Positions 1 to 9,550 are shown, counted from the stretch's first letter. The stretch is 64,000 bases of DNA from Rhodospirillaceae bacterium (GCA_022843945.1 JALHMR010000005.1:62001-126000), one strand, 5' to 3'. A program made the numbers and translations. The notes: generated from the letters alone by a model not told the origin.

Positions 1-1142
1 CCCGGCACGGCATCCGCAACGCGCTGCTGACCTCGATCGCGCCGACCGGCACGATCTCGCTGCTCGCCGACAACGTCTCCTCGGGCCTCGAGCCAGTGTT
101 CAGCTTCGCCTATACCCGCAACATCCTGATGCCCGACGGCACGCGCCGCACCGAAGAGGTCAGCGACTACGCCTACCGCACCTTCCGCCGGATGTTCGGC
201 GACCAGGCGGAGATACCCGACTACTTCGTCGACGCCCAGCGCCTGTCGCCCGGCGACCACGTGGTCATGCAGGCCGCCTGCCAGAAATACGTCGACGCCT
301 CTATTTCCAAGACCATCAATTGCCCCGAGGACATCTCCTTCGAGGCCTTCAAGGACGTCTACCTGCAGGCCTACGAGCTGGGCTGCAAGGGCTGCACGAC
401 GTATCGCCCCAACGACATCACCGGCTCGGTGCTGGCGGTCAAGGAAGAGGCCAAGCGCGCCGCCAAGCCGGTGCAGACCGCCCTGCCCTTCAACAAGCCG
501 GCGGTGCGGCCGGCAGACCCGTTCGAGGCGGGGGGCGTGGTCTACATGACCCAGCCGCTCGACCGGCCCGAAGCGCTCCCGGGGCGCACCTACAAGGTGA
601 AATGGCCGGACAGCGAGCACGCCATCTACATCACGCTCAACGACGTGATCATGGACGGGCGGCGCCGGCCCTTCGAGGTCTTCATCAACTCCAAGAACAT
701 GGAGCACTACGCCTGGACCGTGGCGCTGACGCGCATGATCTCGGCCGTGTTCCGGCGCGGCGGCGACGTATCGTTCGTGGTCGACGAGCTCAAGGCCGTG
801 TTCGATCCGCGCGGCGGCCAGTGGATGGGCGGGCGCTACGTGCCCTCCCTCCTTGCCGCCATCGGCGAGGTGATCGAGCGCCACATGATCGATATCGGCT
901 TCCTCACCGCCCCCGGGCGGCCGCATGCCGACCCTTACGCCGCCGGGCCGCTGGTGGCGGTGGCCGGCGGCACGGACGAGCCGCGGCCGGATATCCAGGC
1001 GATGCCCTCTTCCGGCGGCAGCACGACCGGCGGCCGGGTCTCGGCCTTCATGCGCCAGTGCCCGAAATGCGGCAGCGCCTCGCTGATCCGCCAGGAAGGC
1101 TGCGACAACTGCACGAGCTGCGATTACAGCAAGTGCGCGTGA
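1..1142 (+). CDS. nrdJ: Vitamin B12-dependent ribonucleotide reductase (class II), C-terminal part
   Basis: Partial gene: the reading frame is already open at the left edge (first full codon at base 3) and ends at a TGA, leaving about 379 residues. It reduces ribonucleotides to deoxyribonucleotides using adenosylcobalamin. The fragment opens with RNALLTSIAPTGTISLLA, the conserved class II stretch near the end of the catalytic barrel. It ends with a cysteine-rich tail (CPKC, then CDNC, CTSC and SKCA) typical of the redox and zinc-binding C-terminus of alphaproteobacterial NrdJ. An ATG/GTG-initiated reading beginning at base 96 would be an artefact of truncation. Confidence 0.95.
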   Translation, partial: RHGIRNALLTSIAPTGTISLLADNVSSGLEPVFSFAYTRNILMPDGTRRTEEVSDYAYRTFRRMFGDQAEIPDYFVDAQRLSPGDHVVMQAACQKYVDASISKTINCPEDISFEAFKDVYLQAYELGCKGCTTYRPNDITGSVLAVKEEAKRAAKPVQTALPFNKPAVRPADPFEAGGVVYMTQPLDRPEALPGRTYKVKWPDSEHAIYITLNDVIMDGRRRPFEVFINSKNMEHYAWTVALTRMISAVFRRGGDVSFVVDELKAVFDPRGGQWMGGRYVPSLLAAIGEVIERHMIDIGFLTAPGRPHADPYAAGPLVAVAGGTDEPRPDIQAMPSSGGSTTGGRVSAFMRQCPKCGSASLIRQEGCDNCTSCDYSKCA

Positions 1143-1230
1143 GACGGCCTTAAGGCCCTTCGCTCGCCGCCCCTTGGTCACCGGCCCTTAACCCGGCATG
1201 ATCGACGGCCGAGCTGACAGGAGCCTCGCC

Positions 1231-2133
1231 ATGAGACGAGCACTACTCGCGGGTCTGGTGTTCTTCGGCGCCGTGAGCGCGGCGGCCGCGCAGGAGCCGT
1301 CGCTCGCGCAAGCCGAGATACGCCTCGCCGCCATCAACGCGCTGGCCCGCGCCCACTACGCCAAGGCCCGCGACGCGGCCCTGGCCGATGCGCCGGTGAT
1401 CGTGGTGGCGCCCGAGAGCGTGACGCTGGTCCACAAGGGCACCAGCGAAAGCCCGGCCTATCTGCCGGCGCGCTATCACCACATGAAGGCCCTGGGCCAT
1501 GTGGCTTTAGGCCTCTGGGCGCTGCTGGAGCCGAATCTCGGCCGGCCGGTCGATGCCGGGCTGGGCGCGGCGCTGGCGACCTACCGGCGGGAGCTCGACG
1601 GGCTGCTGCCGCATGTCGGAGCGCTGGGCCTGCGCTGGGACGACGCCAAGCGCCAGCGCGAGATCCTGACCACCACCATCGAGTTCATCGAGGCCGTGGC
1701 CAAAGCCGGCCGCGTCGGGGCGGAGGAGCGCGCCGCCTGGGCCGACGCCATCGGTCCGGCCCTGCTGGGCAATGCCTACGACGCCGCCGAGGCGCAGCTC
1801 GTCGCCCTGCACGCGCTGATCGAGCGCTGGCGCGCCGCCCTGCCGGAAGAGGACTGGGCGCGGCTGCGAGTCGTGGTGCTGGGCCCGAATCGACCGCGCG
1901 AGGCGCATCCGCCGCTGGCCTATTTCCAGCGCCGGCTGGGCGAAGCCGCAATCGGGGCGCGCCTCATCACCGCCGACAACGTGACCACGCCCGAAGGCGG
2001 GCTCGAGGTGCTGGCCGCCGCCGTCAACGACCGGCGCCTGGCCCATGATTTCTTCAGGGATTCCGAGCGCCTGCGCCGCGGCCTGCTGAGCGACGCGACG
2101 GCCCGCCATCTCGATCGCCTGCTGGGACCGTGA
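1231..2133 (+). CDS. Secreted protein of unknown function, 300 aa
   Basis: I do not recognise the family. The start at 1231 is preferred over an in-frame ATG at 1198 because an ACAGGAG Shine-Dalgarno sequence lies about 8 bases ahead. From there the protein begins with a clear signal peptide: two Arg, a hydrophobic run, then an alanine-rich AAAAQ cleavage region around residues 20-24. The mature part is alpha-helical in composition, with a HYAKARDAALADAPVIVV stretch and many Arg/Ala, and has no cysteine cluster or enzymatic motif I can name. It lies alone between nrdJ and a histidine kinase, in the same direction as both. A periplasmic location is inferred from the signal peptide. Confidence 0.75.
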   Translation: MRRALLAGLVFFGAVSAAAAQEPSLAQAEIRLAAINALARAHYAKARDAALADAPVIVVAPESVTLVHKGTSESPAYLPARYHHMKALGHVALGLWALLEPNLGRPVDAGLGAALATYRRELDGLLPHVGALGLRWDDAKRQREILTTTIEFIEAVAKAGRVGAEERAAWADAIGPALLGNAYDAAEAQLVALHALIERWRAALPEEDWARLRVVVLGPNRPREAHPPLAYFQRRLGEAAIGARLITADNVTTPEGGLEVLAAAVNDRRLAHDFFRDSERLRRGLLSDATARHLDRLLGP

Positions 2134-2263
2134 AAGCCCTGTTAACCCTGATTTTTTCGATGTTTTCCTGCCTACCAGCTTAGGCGATTTTTAACCGCGA
2201 GCGACCACACTCCGGCCATGACCGCGGGTTTCCCGGGGTCTCTGCCCGGAACCCGCCCGCACC

Positions 2264-3691
2264 ATGCACCGCTTCATCCGTACCTTCGCGCTCGTCGGCG
2301 GCATTTTGATGCTGGCGGCGGCGGTGCCGCTCAGCCTGTACCTGCATCGCTCGGCGACGGAGTCGGCGATCGGCCTGGCCGAGGCCCACAACGTCGCCCT
2401 GGCACGCTCACTCGGCAACGCCATGCACCAGCGCGTCACCGACCTGATGAGCGATCCGGACCGGCGCCCGGGCTATCAGCCGCCCATCTCGGAATTTCAC
2501 AAGGACGTGGTCGAACAGCTGCGCGGGCTCGACATCGCCAAGGTCAAGATCTACGACCTGCGCGGCCGCACCGCCTTCTCGACCGAGGCCAGGCAGATCG
2601 GCGAGGACAAGCACAACAACCTCGGCTTCCAGCTGGCGCGGGCCGGCGAGATCGCCAGCGAGCTCACTTTCCGCAACAAGTTCAGCGCCTTCGAGGGCGT
2701 GATCGAGGACCGCAACGTGCTGTCGAGCTACATTCCGTTGCGCGGCAGCGACGGCGCCATCGAAAGCGTCTTCGAGATCTATCAGGACGTGACCGTGATG
2801 CTGCACGCGCTCGCCGTGCGGCAATGGACGCAGACCGTCGCCATCATCGGCGCCTTCGGCTTCGTCTACGTGCTGTTGCTGCTGATGATCCGGCGCGCGG
2901 AGATCGTGGCCCGCCAGAACCACGAGGAGGCGGTGAGCATGGCCGCCGACGCCGCCCGCGCCGAAGCGGCCAACCAAACCAAGACCGAGTTCCTGGCGAC
3001 CATGAGCCACGAGTTGCGCACGCCGCTCAACGCCATCCTCGGCTTCTCCGACATGATCCACGGCGAGGTTCTCGGCCCCACCGGCAATCCGCGCTACCGC
3101 GAATACGCGGGCGATATCCACACCTCCGCCAACCACCTCCTCGACATCATCAACGACATCCTCGACCTGGCACGCATCGAGGCCGGCAAGATCGAGGTCC
3201 ACCTCGCGCCGACGACCCTGAGCCATCTGGCCGACTGGGCTTCCAGGATGGTACGCCCGCAGGCCGAGGCGGGCCGCGTGACCCTGAACTGCGTGGTCGA
3301 CCCGGGGGTCTCGCTGCTCACCACGGACGAGCGCATCCTGCGCCAGATCGTGCTCAACCTGCTGACCAACGCGGTCAAGTTCACCCCGACCGGCGGCATG
3401 GTGACGCTCAGCATCCGCCCCGCCCCGGCCGGTCACGTCGCTGTCGTCGTCGAGGACACGGGCGTCGGCATGCGCGCCGAGGACATTCCCCGCGCCCTGG
3501 CGCCCTTCAGCCAGCTCGACAACAGCCTGTCGCGCAAGCACCGCGGCACCGGTCTCGGCCTGTCGCTGGCCAACCGCTTCGTCGGCGTGCTGGGCGGCGA
3601 GCTGGACATCCGCAGCGCGCCCGGACGCGGCACCACCGTCACCGTCACCCTGCCGACGGGTGTCGTTCCGTCGCTATCCGCTGCGGCTTAG
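2264..3691 (+). CDS. Membrane sensor histidine kinase, 475 aa
   Basis: Two membrane segments (about residues 9-28 and 190-210) bracket a periplasmic sensing region of about 160 residues with no recognised domain. The cytoplasmic part has the dimerisation/phosphoacceptor box [15 protein letters not shown] (phospho-His in SHE) and then an HATPase domain with an N-box ([10 protein letters not shown]), DTGVGM and GTGLGLSL. It should autophosphorylate and pass phosphate to a separate response regulator, since no receiver domain is attached and none is encoded beside it. Its 3' end overlaps the convergent ChaC-like gene by 18 bp. The input signal and partner cannot be told from the sequence. Confidence 0.9.
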   Translation: MHRFIRTFALVGGILMLAAAVPLSLYLHRSATESAIGLAEAHNVALARSLGNAMHQRVTDLMSDPDRRPGYQPPISEFHKDVVEQLRGLDIAKVKIYDLRGRTAFSTEARQIGEDKHNNLGFQLARAGEIASELTFRNKFSAFEGVIEDRNVLSSYIPLRGSDGAIESVFEIYQDVTVMLHALAVRQWTQTVAIIGAFGFVYVLLLLMIRRAEIVARQNHEEAVSMAADAARAEAANQTKTEFLATMSHELRTPLNAILGFSDMIHGEVLGPTGNPRYREYAGDIHTSANHLLDIINDILDLARIEAGKIEVHLAPTTLSHLADWASRMVRPQAEAGRVTLNCVVDPGVSLLTTDERILRQIVLNLLTNAVKFTPTGGMVTLSIRPAPAGHVAVVVEDTGVGMRAEDIPRALAPFSQLDNSLSRKHRGTGLGLSLANRFVGVLGGELDIRSAPGRGTTVTVTLPTGVVPSLSAAA

Positions 3692-4288
3692 ATCGGTTTC
3701 GGCCGGCGGCGCGGCGATTCGCTTCTTCTTGACCGCCGTCAGCAGCGCGTGCAGCTGGCGGTCGGGAATGCCCAGCCGGTCGAGATGCTCGACCGTGTTC
3801 TCGAGATAGGAATAGCAGGCGCCGCGCTGCCCCTCGCCCTGGCAGATGAGCTGCACCGCGCGCTCGAGCGGCAGCTTGCCGGCATACTGCTGATGGTCGC
3901 GGCGCACCACGAAGGCGCGGGCCGTCTCGGGCCGGCCGGCGAGCTGCACCGTGAGATCCTTGCACTCGTAGGCGCGGTTCAGCATCTCGCGGTCCCACAG
4001 ATAGGCCATCACCTTGTCCGCGTCGCGGGCATGGACACGGTAAGCGATGCCGCGGCAGGCGCCGCCGGCATCGAGACCCAGCACCAGGCCCGGCTTCTCC
4101 GGCGTACCGCGATAGCGGTGCGAGTAGAGGCAGAAGGCGCGGTGATAGCCCCGCAGCAGGGCGGGCCTCGCCTCCTCGAAGCGGAAGCCCGGATCCCACA
4201 TCAGCGAGCCATAGGCGAAAATCCAGACGTCGCGGCCGTCTGCCTTCGGCGGCGCATCGACGTGACCGGGCTTGCGTTTGCGCGGCAT
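3674..4288 (-). CDS. Gamma-glutamylcyclotransferase, ChaC family
   Basis: A 204-residue protein with the ChaC signature WIFAYGSLMWDPGF near residue 25 (the YGSL loop binds the gamma-glutamyl group). The later LRGYHRAFCLYS and AYRV stretches are also family-like. Members cleave glutathione to 5-oxoproline and Cys-Gly in the cytoplasm. An Arg/Lys-rich start (MPRKRKPGH) precedes the domain. The gene follows the EamA exporter on the same strand with a gap of only 6 bases, so the two are probably co-transcribed. Its end overlaps the convergent kinase gene. Confidence 0.88.
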   Translation of the reverse strand: MPRKRKPGHVDAPPKADGRDVWIFAYGSLMWDPGFRFEEARPALLRGYHRAFCLYSHRYRGTPEKPGLVLGLDAGGACRGIAYRVHARDADKVMAYLWDREMLNRAYECKDLTVQLAGRPETARAFVVRRDHQQYAGKLPLERAVQLICQGEGQRGACYSYLENTVEHLDRLGIPDRQLHALLTAVKKKRIAAPPAETDLSRSG

Positions 4289-4294
4289 GCTGCC

Positions 4295-5203
4295 TCAGCC
4301 CTTCTGTACCAGCCAGACGCCGACCGCGGTCAGCGCGATCCCACCCAGCGCCAGCAGGCCCAGCTGTTCGTCGAACATCAGCCAGGCGATGAGCGCCGTC
4401 GAGGGCGGCACGAGGAAGAACAGGCTGGCGATCTTCGACACGGCACCTCGGCGGATCAGCAGGTAGAGCAGGCTGACCGTACCGACGGAGAGCACGAGGG
4501 TCAGCCAGGCCATGGCGCCAATCAGCGGCGGCGCCCAGGTGACCTCCATGGTCTCGAGCGCCAGAGCCAGGCCCAGCATCGGCACGAAGGCGGCCACGTA
4601 TTGAATGACGGCGCCGGTGTAGAGATTGGCCTGGGCGCAGTAGCGCTTCTGATAGAGCGTGCCGGCGCTGATGCCGACCAGGGCGAGCACCGAGAGCAGC
4701 ACGGCTCCGGCGCCGAACCCGCCGCTGCCGAAGCCGTAGCGCTCGAACAGGACGACGGCGACGCCGCCGAAGCCGACGACCAGGCCGAGCCACTGGCGCG
4801 CCGAGACACGCTCGCCGAGCAGCGGACCGACCACCGTGGCGGTCAGCACCGGTTGCAGGCCGACGATCAATGCCGAGAGCCCGGCCGGCAGGCCGTGATG
4901 GATCGAGGAGAAGACCCCGCCGAGATAGGCGCCATGCATCAGCAGGCCGACCACGACGATATGGCCCGCCAGGGCGGCGTTGGGCCAGGCGGCCCGGACC
5001 AGCAGGGCCACCGGCAGCATCAGGGCAACGACCAGGGCGAAGCGGATCGCCAGAAAGGTCATCGGCTCGACGAAGGGCAGGCCCGCCTTGGCCGCGACGA
5101 AGCCGGTCGACCAGAGAAGCACGAACAAGGCAGGGGCAGCCGCCGTCCAGGCGAAGGACGCAGGAGTGACCGAGGCTGGCAAGGCGGACCCGTCGCGCGG
5201 CAT
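4295..5203 (-). CDS. EamA/DMT-superfamily transporter, about 302 aa
   Basis: Ten hydrophobic segments arranged as two EamA repeats, with typical glycine-rich loops (GLPFVEPMTFLAIRFALV in the first half, AGTLYQKRYCA near the midpoint). Such proteins export small metabolites or amino acids across the inner membrane; the substrate is unknown. The ATG at 5203 is taken as the start, although an in-frame TTG two codons upstream (5209) cannot be excluded. The start codon overlaps a 13-bp perfect palindrome (TAACCAATGGTTA, 5203-5215), a possible regulatory site. Probably one operon with the downstream ChaC-like gene. Confidence 0.85.
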   Translation of the reverse strand: MPRDGSALPASVTPASFAWTAAAPALFVLLWSTGFVAAKAGLPFVEPMTFLAIRFALVVALMLPVALLVRAAWPNAALAGHIVVVGLLMHGAYLGGVFSSIHHGLPAGLSALIVGLQPVLTATVVGPLLGERVSARQWLGLVVGFGGVAVVLFERYGFGSGGFGAGAVLLSVLALVGISAGTLYQKRYCAQANLYTGAVIQYVAAFVPMLGLALALETMEVTWAPPLIGAMAWLTLVLSVGTVSLLYLLIRRGAVSKIASLFFLVPPSTALIAWLMFDEQLGLLALGGIALTAVGVWLVQKG

Positions 5204-5333
5204 AACCAATGGTTAAAGATAGCGGTGGAGCCCGCCGGGCGATAGGCCGCAGCGACATAGCGGCCATTCCCGACCCGCAGCCTCGACCTTCCGCCATCTC
5301 GACCGATCGCGCGGCGACGGCCTATAAACACTC

Positions 5334-6368
5334 ATGCGACGTCGTTTATCTCTGCTGGCCGCCTTCGCCCTCCTGACGGCGACGGCGGTCTGGACCCTGG
5401 CCTGGTTCATCATGGCCGACCGGCTGATCTTCCGCGTCGAGGCCTGGATCGAGGCCCGCCGGGCCGAGGGGTTGAAGGCCGAGCACAGCGGTATCGATGT
5501 CGGGGGCTTTCCCTTCCGCTGGGTGGTTACGGTGGCGCGGCCGACCATGGCCGGCGCCGGCTCGGCCGGCTGGATCTGGCATGGCGATGCGGTGGAAGCG
5601 GCCCTGCTGCCATTCGCCAGGGGCGATGTGGCCGTTCGCTTCCCCGGCGAGCACATCTTCTCCGCGGGCGAGGGATCGCTCAGCGGCGCCTGGCGGATGC
5701 GGGCCGACCGGCCGGACGGGCGCGTGCTCCTGCGGCCCGACGGCCGCCTCGATCGGATGGAACTCAATTTCGCGGGCGTGGCGCTCGCCCGGCTGCCGGA
5801 CGCGGCTCCGGTTCACGTCGACCGCCTCACGGCCATCGCTTCGGTGCCCCCGGCGGGTGGCGGCGATCACCGGACGGAGACCTTCGCGCTCACCCTCAAT
5901 CTCGACAGCGTATCGCGGCTGCAGCCGCCGATCCCGGCGCTCGGCACGACGGCGGAAGCCGTGCGACTCGATCTTGTCGTCAAGGGCCGGCTGCCGCCGG
6001 GCCGGCCGGCGGCGGCCCTGGCGGCCTGGCGCGACGATGGCGGCACGGTGGAGATCAATCGCCTGGCCCTGCGCTGGGGCCCGATCGACGCGGACGGCAA
6101 CGGCACCATGGCGCTCGATGAGCAGAACCGGCCGCTGGGCGCCTTCACCGCCCGCTGGCGCGGCTACAACGAAACCATCGATGCGCTGCAGGCCACGGGA
6201 CAGATCCCGCCCTGGCCGGCCGCCGGCGCGAAGATGGCGCTCAATGCGCTGGCCCGCCAGCAGCCCGACGGCACGCGCCAGGTGGAGATCCCGCTGAGTG
6301 CCCAGAACGGGCGGCTGTTCGTCGCCGGCTTTCCGCTGATGCGCCTGGCGCCGGTGAAGCTCGATTGA
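5334..6368 (+). CDS. DUF2125 family protein, 344 aa
   Basis: Begins with a hydrophobic N-terminal anchor or signal (residues 5-24). This is followed by the family-typical region around GFPFRW, in which a membrane-anchored beta-rich domain faces the periplasm. Length and composition fit DUF2125, an alphaproteobacterial family of unknown role. Divergent from the EamA gene with a gap of about 130 bp. Followed by a palindromic intergenic repeat and then the convergent tyrC. Confidence 0.8.
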   Translation: MRRRLSLLAAFALLTATAVWTLAWFIMADRLIFRVEAWIEARRAEGLKAEHSGIDVGGFPFRWVVTVARPTMAGAGSAGWIWHGDAVEAALLPFARGDVAVRFPGEHIFSAGEGSLSGAWRMRADRPDGRVLLRPDGRLDRMELNFAGVALARLPDAAPVHVDRLTAIASVPPAGGGDHRTETFALTLNLDSVSRLQPPIPALGTTAEAVRLDLVVKGRLPPGRPAAALAAWRDDGGTVEINRLALRWGPIDADGNGTMALDEQNRPLGAFTARWRGYNETIDALQATGQIPPWPAAGAKMALNALARQQPDGTRQVEIPLSAQNGRLFVAGFPLMRLAPVKLD

Positions 6369-6374
6369 TACCCG

Positions 6375-6478
6375 TCATGGCCGGGCTTGACCCGGCCATC
6401 CACGTGGCTCGCCAAGTCCACAGCCAACTGAGCGGGCGCTGTGGCCTGACGTGGATGGCCGCAACAAGTGCGGCCATG
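6375..6478. repeat. Long palindromic intergenic repeat
   Basis: Outer arms CATGGCCGGGC...CCATCCACGT and ACGTGGATGGCC...CGGCCATG are mutually inverted over about 30 bp, with an inner CCACAGC/GCTGTGG hairpin. It sits between two convergent genes and could fold into one long hairpin in either transcript. The motif is of a kind common in alphaproteobacterial intergenic spaces. It may also act as a bidirectional terminator, though there is no T run. Confidence 0.7.
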
Positions 6479-6500
6479 AGGACGGAGAGAGCCTGAAGGC

Positions 6501-7409
6501 TCAGTCCTGCTTGGCCTGGACGATCGAGCGGCGGATGCGCCGCGAGCGGGTGAAGACGCGGTGCAGCGTCTTGCCGTCGTCGTTGCGGATCGCCTTCTGC
6601 AGCAGGGCGATGTCCTCGTAGAGCCGGCCCATCATCTCCAGCACCGCCTCGCGGTTGTTGAGGAAGATGTCGCGCCACATCACCGGGTCGGAGGCGGCGA
6701 CGCGGGTGAAATCGCGGAAGCCGCTGGCGGCGAACTTGATGACCTCAAACCGCATGTGAGCTTCGAGGTCGCTCACCGTGTTGACGATGGTGTAGGCGAT
6801 CAGGTGCGGCACATGGCTGGTGATCGCCAGCACGCGGTCGTGATGCGCGGCATCCATCACCTCGACGTGCATGCCGCAGCGCCGCCACATCTCGCGCACC
6901 TTGGACACCGCCTGCTTCTTAGCGCCCTTGGGTGGCGTGATGATGCACCAGCGGCCGAGGAAGAGATCGGCGAAGCCTGCCGCCGGGCCTGAATTCTCCG
7001 TGCCCGCCACCGGATGGCCGGGAATCAGGTGGACGTCGCCCTTGAGATGCGCGCCCAGCACGCGCTGGGCCGCTTCCTTCACCGAGCCGACATCGGTGAC
7101 GATGGCGCCGGGCTTGAGCTTGCCGCCGATCGCCTTGCCCACCGCCGCATAGGCCGATTGCGGCGTGGCCACGATGACCAGGTCGGCCCCGGCCACCGCC
7201 GTGGCGGCGTCGCCGACGATCCGGTCGGCCAGCTTCAGCTTGGTCGCCACGCGGCGCGAGGCGGCATTGACCTCGCAGCCGATGAGCTGTTTGGCCAGCT
7301 TCGTGCGCTTGATGGCGCGGGCCAGCGACGAGCCGATAAGGCCGAGGCCGATGATCGCCACCCGGTCGAAGAGCGGGGCGTCATTTCGGCTTATCGAGGG
7401 GCGGCTCAT
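6501..7409 (-). CDS. tyrC: Prephenate/arogenate (cyclohexadienyl) dehydrogenase
   Basis: About 302 residues. The N-terminal Rossmann fold carries VAIIGLGLIGSSLARA (NAD(P) binding). Later family features are DVGSVK, HPVAGTENSGP and an all-helical C-terminal dimerisation domain. It converts prephenate or arogenate to the tyrosine precursor. The start is the ATG at 7409, which overlaps the hisC stop as ATGA. A longer in-frame extension upstream is shadow coding inside hisC. It is the third gene of a chorismate mutase-hisC-tyrC operon, an arrangement common in alphaproteobacteria. Confidence 0.92.
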   Translation of the reverse strand: MSRPSISRNDAPLFDRVAIIGLGLIGSSLARAIKRTKLAKQLIGCEVNAASRRVATKLKLADRIVGDAATAVAGADLVIVATPQSAYAAVGKAIGGKLKPGAIVTDVGSVKEAAQRVLGAHLKGDVHLIPGHPVAGTENSGPAAGFADLFLGRWCIITPPKGAKKQAVSKVREMWRRCGMHVEVMDAAHHDRVLAITSHVPHLIAYTIVNTVSDLEAHMRFEVIKFAASGFRDFTRVAASDPVMWRDIFLNNREAVLEMMGRLYEDIALLQKAIRNDDGKTLHRVFTRSRRIRRSIVQAKQD

Positions 7410-8494
7410 CGCAGGAAATCCGTGAGCGCCGCGATCACCGCGCGCAGCTCCGCCTCGGTGCCGATGGTGATGCGCAGATGGTTGGGCAGGCCGTAATTGG
7501 CCAGCGCGCGCGGGATGATGGCCCGGCCGTTGAGGAAGGCATTGGCCGCCGACGCGGTCTTCGGCCCGGCGGCCGGAAAGCCGACCATCACGAAATTCCC
7601 CACGCTCGCCGTGACCTCGAGGCCGAGCTTCTTGAGCTCCTCGCTGAACCACGGCAGCCACATGTCGTTGTGGGCGCGGCTCTGATCGGCGAAGGCCAGA
7701 TCCTCGAGCGCCGCGATACCGGCGGCCTGTGTCGCGGCGGCGACGTTAAAAGGACCGCGCAGGCGATTGAGCACGTCGGCCACCGGCGCGGACGAGTAGG
7801 ACCAGCCGAGACGCATGCCGCCCATGGCGAAGATCTTCGAGAAGGTGCGCAGCATCACCACGTCGTCGCGCGCCTCCACCAGGTCGGCGCCGTTCGAATA
7901 GTCGTTGCGCGACACGTATTCCGAATAGGCCGCGTCGACCACGAGCAGCGTATGCGCCGGCAGGCCGTCGCGCAGGCGCTTGAGCTCGCCGGCCGTGATG
8001 TAGGTGCCGGTCGGATTGTTCGGGTTGGCGACGAAGCAGATCTTCGTGCGCTCGCTGGCCTTGGCCAGCAGCGCATCGACCTCCGTGCGGTAGTCCGTCT
8101 CCGGCGCCGCAACCGGTGTCGCCCCGACGCCGTGGGTGGCGATCGGGTACATGACGAAGCCGTACTGGCTGTAGAGGACCTCGTCGCCCGGCCCGGCGTA
8201 GGCGCGGCAGAGCAGCGCGATCAGCTCATCCGAGCCGGCGCCGCAGACGATGCGCTCGGCGTTCAGCCCGAAGCGCTTGGCGATGGCCGCCCGCAGGTCG
8301 GTCGAGCCGCCTTCGGGGTAGCGCTGCATGGTCTCGGCCGCCTTGCGCACCGCTTCCACGGCGCGCGGGCTGGGCCCCAGCGCGCCCTCGTTGGACGACA
8401 GCTTGATCGGCTTCGCCTGGCCGGGCAGCGCCGACTTGCCGCCGACATAGGGCTCGATCGACAGGATGCCGGGACGTGGTGTGGGGGACGCCAT
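7406..8494 (-). CDS. hisC: Histidinol-phosphate/aromatic aminotransferase
   Basis: A 362-residue fold-type I PLP aminotransferase. Visible features are KLSSNEGALGPSP (N-terminal substrate loop), NPNNPTGTY, DAAYSEY and the Schiff-base lysine region RTFSKIFAMGGMRLGW. It makes histidinol phosphate and, by its placement between chorismate mutase and tyrC, probably also transaminates phenylpyruvate, hydroxyphenylpyruvate or prephenate. The ATG at 8494 is chosen because the sequence then begins MASPTPRP and continues directly into the conserved GILSIEPY. The gap from the preceding stop is only 7 bases, and its own stop overlaps tyrC. Confidence 0.93.
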   Translation of the reverse strand: MASPTPRPGILSIEPYVGGKSALPGQAKPIKLSSNEGALGPSPRAVEAVRKAAETMQRYPEGGSTDLRAAIAKRFGLNAERIVCGAGSDELIALLCRAYAGPGDEVLYSQYGFVMYPIATHGVGATPVAAPETDYRTEVDALLAKASERTKICFVANPNNPTGTYITAGELKRLRDGLPAHTLLVVDAAYSEYVSRNDYSNGADLVEARDDVVMLRTFSKIFAMGGMRLGWSYSSAPVADVLNRLRGPFNVAAATQAAGIAALEDLAFADQSRAHNDMWLPWFSEELKKLGLEVTASVGNFVMVGFPAAGPKTASAANAFLNGRAIIPRALANYGLPNHLRITIGTEAELRAVIAALTDFLR

Positions 8495-8501
8495 GGTCGC
8501 T

Positions 8502-9413
8502 CTACTTCCGTTTCGCGGTCGAGGGCGCGAGGGACTGGGCATAGCCGCCCAGCGACCGCACCGCCGCTCCGGCGCCCAGAGTCGCCGCCAGACGGCGCAG
8601 CCGCGCATCGTCGCCCGGCACCCATTCGGCCGTTTCGACAAGCTGATATTGCACGGCACGACCGCGCGCCACCTTTTCCTCGGCCGAGGCGGGAAATCCC
8701 GTCGCCTCCAGCCTGGCCGCCTCGAGGGCGGCCCGCAGCCGGGCCCGGCTCACCGTGTGCTCGGTCTCCACCACCAGATAGCCGCGATCGTCTTCGGAAG
8801 CGTCGAACGCCTGGCGGCCGACGATCGCCGCCTCGCCGTCAGCGGCCGCGCCCTCCAGAACCGGAAGCCGGGCGAGAACCTGGAGGTCGCCCCCGGGCCG
8901 CCGGCTCCCCAGGCTCCGCCACCAGCCGTTATCGGCGACCGAACCGTCGCCCGGCGACGGCAGGACCGCCACCTGCGCCCGCCCCTTTTCCAGCGCCGTC
9001 AGGGCCGAGGCGGTGGTCAGGGCCCGCTGGACCGTGGCGCGGAAGCCGAAATGCTCGCGCGCCAGGTCGATATAGCGGGACTCGTCGTCCGGCGCGTAAG
9101 CCACCACGGCGAAAGGGCCCTGCAGCCGCGCCGAGGACGAGATGATCTGGCGCCACACGGCGACGACGGTCTCGACCGGCAGCGGCGAGCGCACGCGCTC
9201 GGCCAGCCGGCGCAGGATCGAGGCCTCGCGTCCCGGACGGAAGACCGCCCCGCTGGCGCGCTGGCCGGCGCGGCCCTTGGCGCTGGCGACTCGATCGCTG
9301 AGCATGGCGCGCTTCACCAGGAGGTCGAGAATCGACGCATCAAGCCCGTCGATCTCGCGGCGCAAAGCCGCCAGCGTCCGGTCGGTGGCTATTTCAGAAT
9401 CGTCGGCAGCCAT
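8502..9413 (-). CDS. Chorismate mutase (AroQ type) fused to a degenerate prephenate-dehydratase/ACT-like region
   Basis: 303 residues. Positions about 14-100 form an AroQ chorismate mutase: LRREIDGLDASILDLLVKR, then an RPGREASILRRL helix and VWRQIISSS. The remaining ~190 residues resemble the two lobes of prephenate dehydratase (YIDLAREHFGF, ALEKGRAQVAVLP) and end like an ACT domain (SLGGYAQSL resembles the usual LGSYP ending). The dehydratase Thr-Arg-Phe catalytic motif is not visible at the expected place, so the second half is probably regulatory or inactive. First gene of the hisC-tyrC operon, divergent from metX. Confidence 0.82.
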   Translation of the reverse strand: MAADDSEIATDRTLAALRREIDGLDASILDLLVKRAMLSDRVASAKGRAGQRASGAVFRPGREASILRRLAERVRSPLPVETVVAVWRQIISSSARLQGPFAVVAYAPDDESRYIDLAREHFGFRATVQRALTTASALTALEKGRAQVAVLPSPGDGSVADNGWWRSLGSRRPGGDLQVLARLPVLEGAAADGEAAIVGRQAFDASEDDRGYLVVETEHTVSRARLRAALEAARLEATGFPASAEEKVARGRAVQYQLVETAEWVPGDDARLRRLAATLGAGAAVRSLGGYAQSLAPSTAKRK

Positions 9414-9520
9414 GAGCGTGCAGCAGTGGATTCAGCGGTAAAAAGGGATGGTATGGATACCGGGGACCGATCCCAAAAGCAAAGCCCGCGCCGGCGAATA
9501 GACCGTGGGCGCCTTAACTG

Positions 9521-9550
9521 TTGACAGGGCGACCCGCTGTCGTCTCTATT
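9521..9550 (+). promoter_or_regulatory. Sigma-70-type promoter of the metX leader
   Basis: TTGACA (9521-9526) matches the -35 consensus perfectly. An 18-base spacer separates it from TCTATT (9545-9550), a 4/6 match to the -10 box. The expected transcription start near 9557 coincides with the 5' end of the SAM-II aptamer, which strengthens the call. Confidence 0.7.

Noticed and set aside
3645-5297. 550-codon minus-strand frame across the ChaC-like and EamA genes
   Set aside because: It runs in a different frame from both recognisable proteins on the same strand and has a shuffled Arg/Ala composition. A fusion is not supported.
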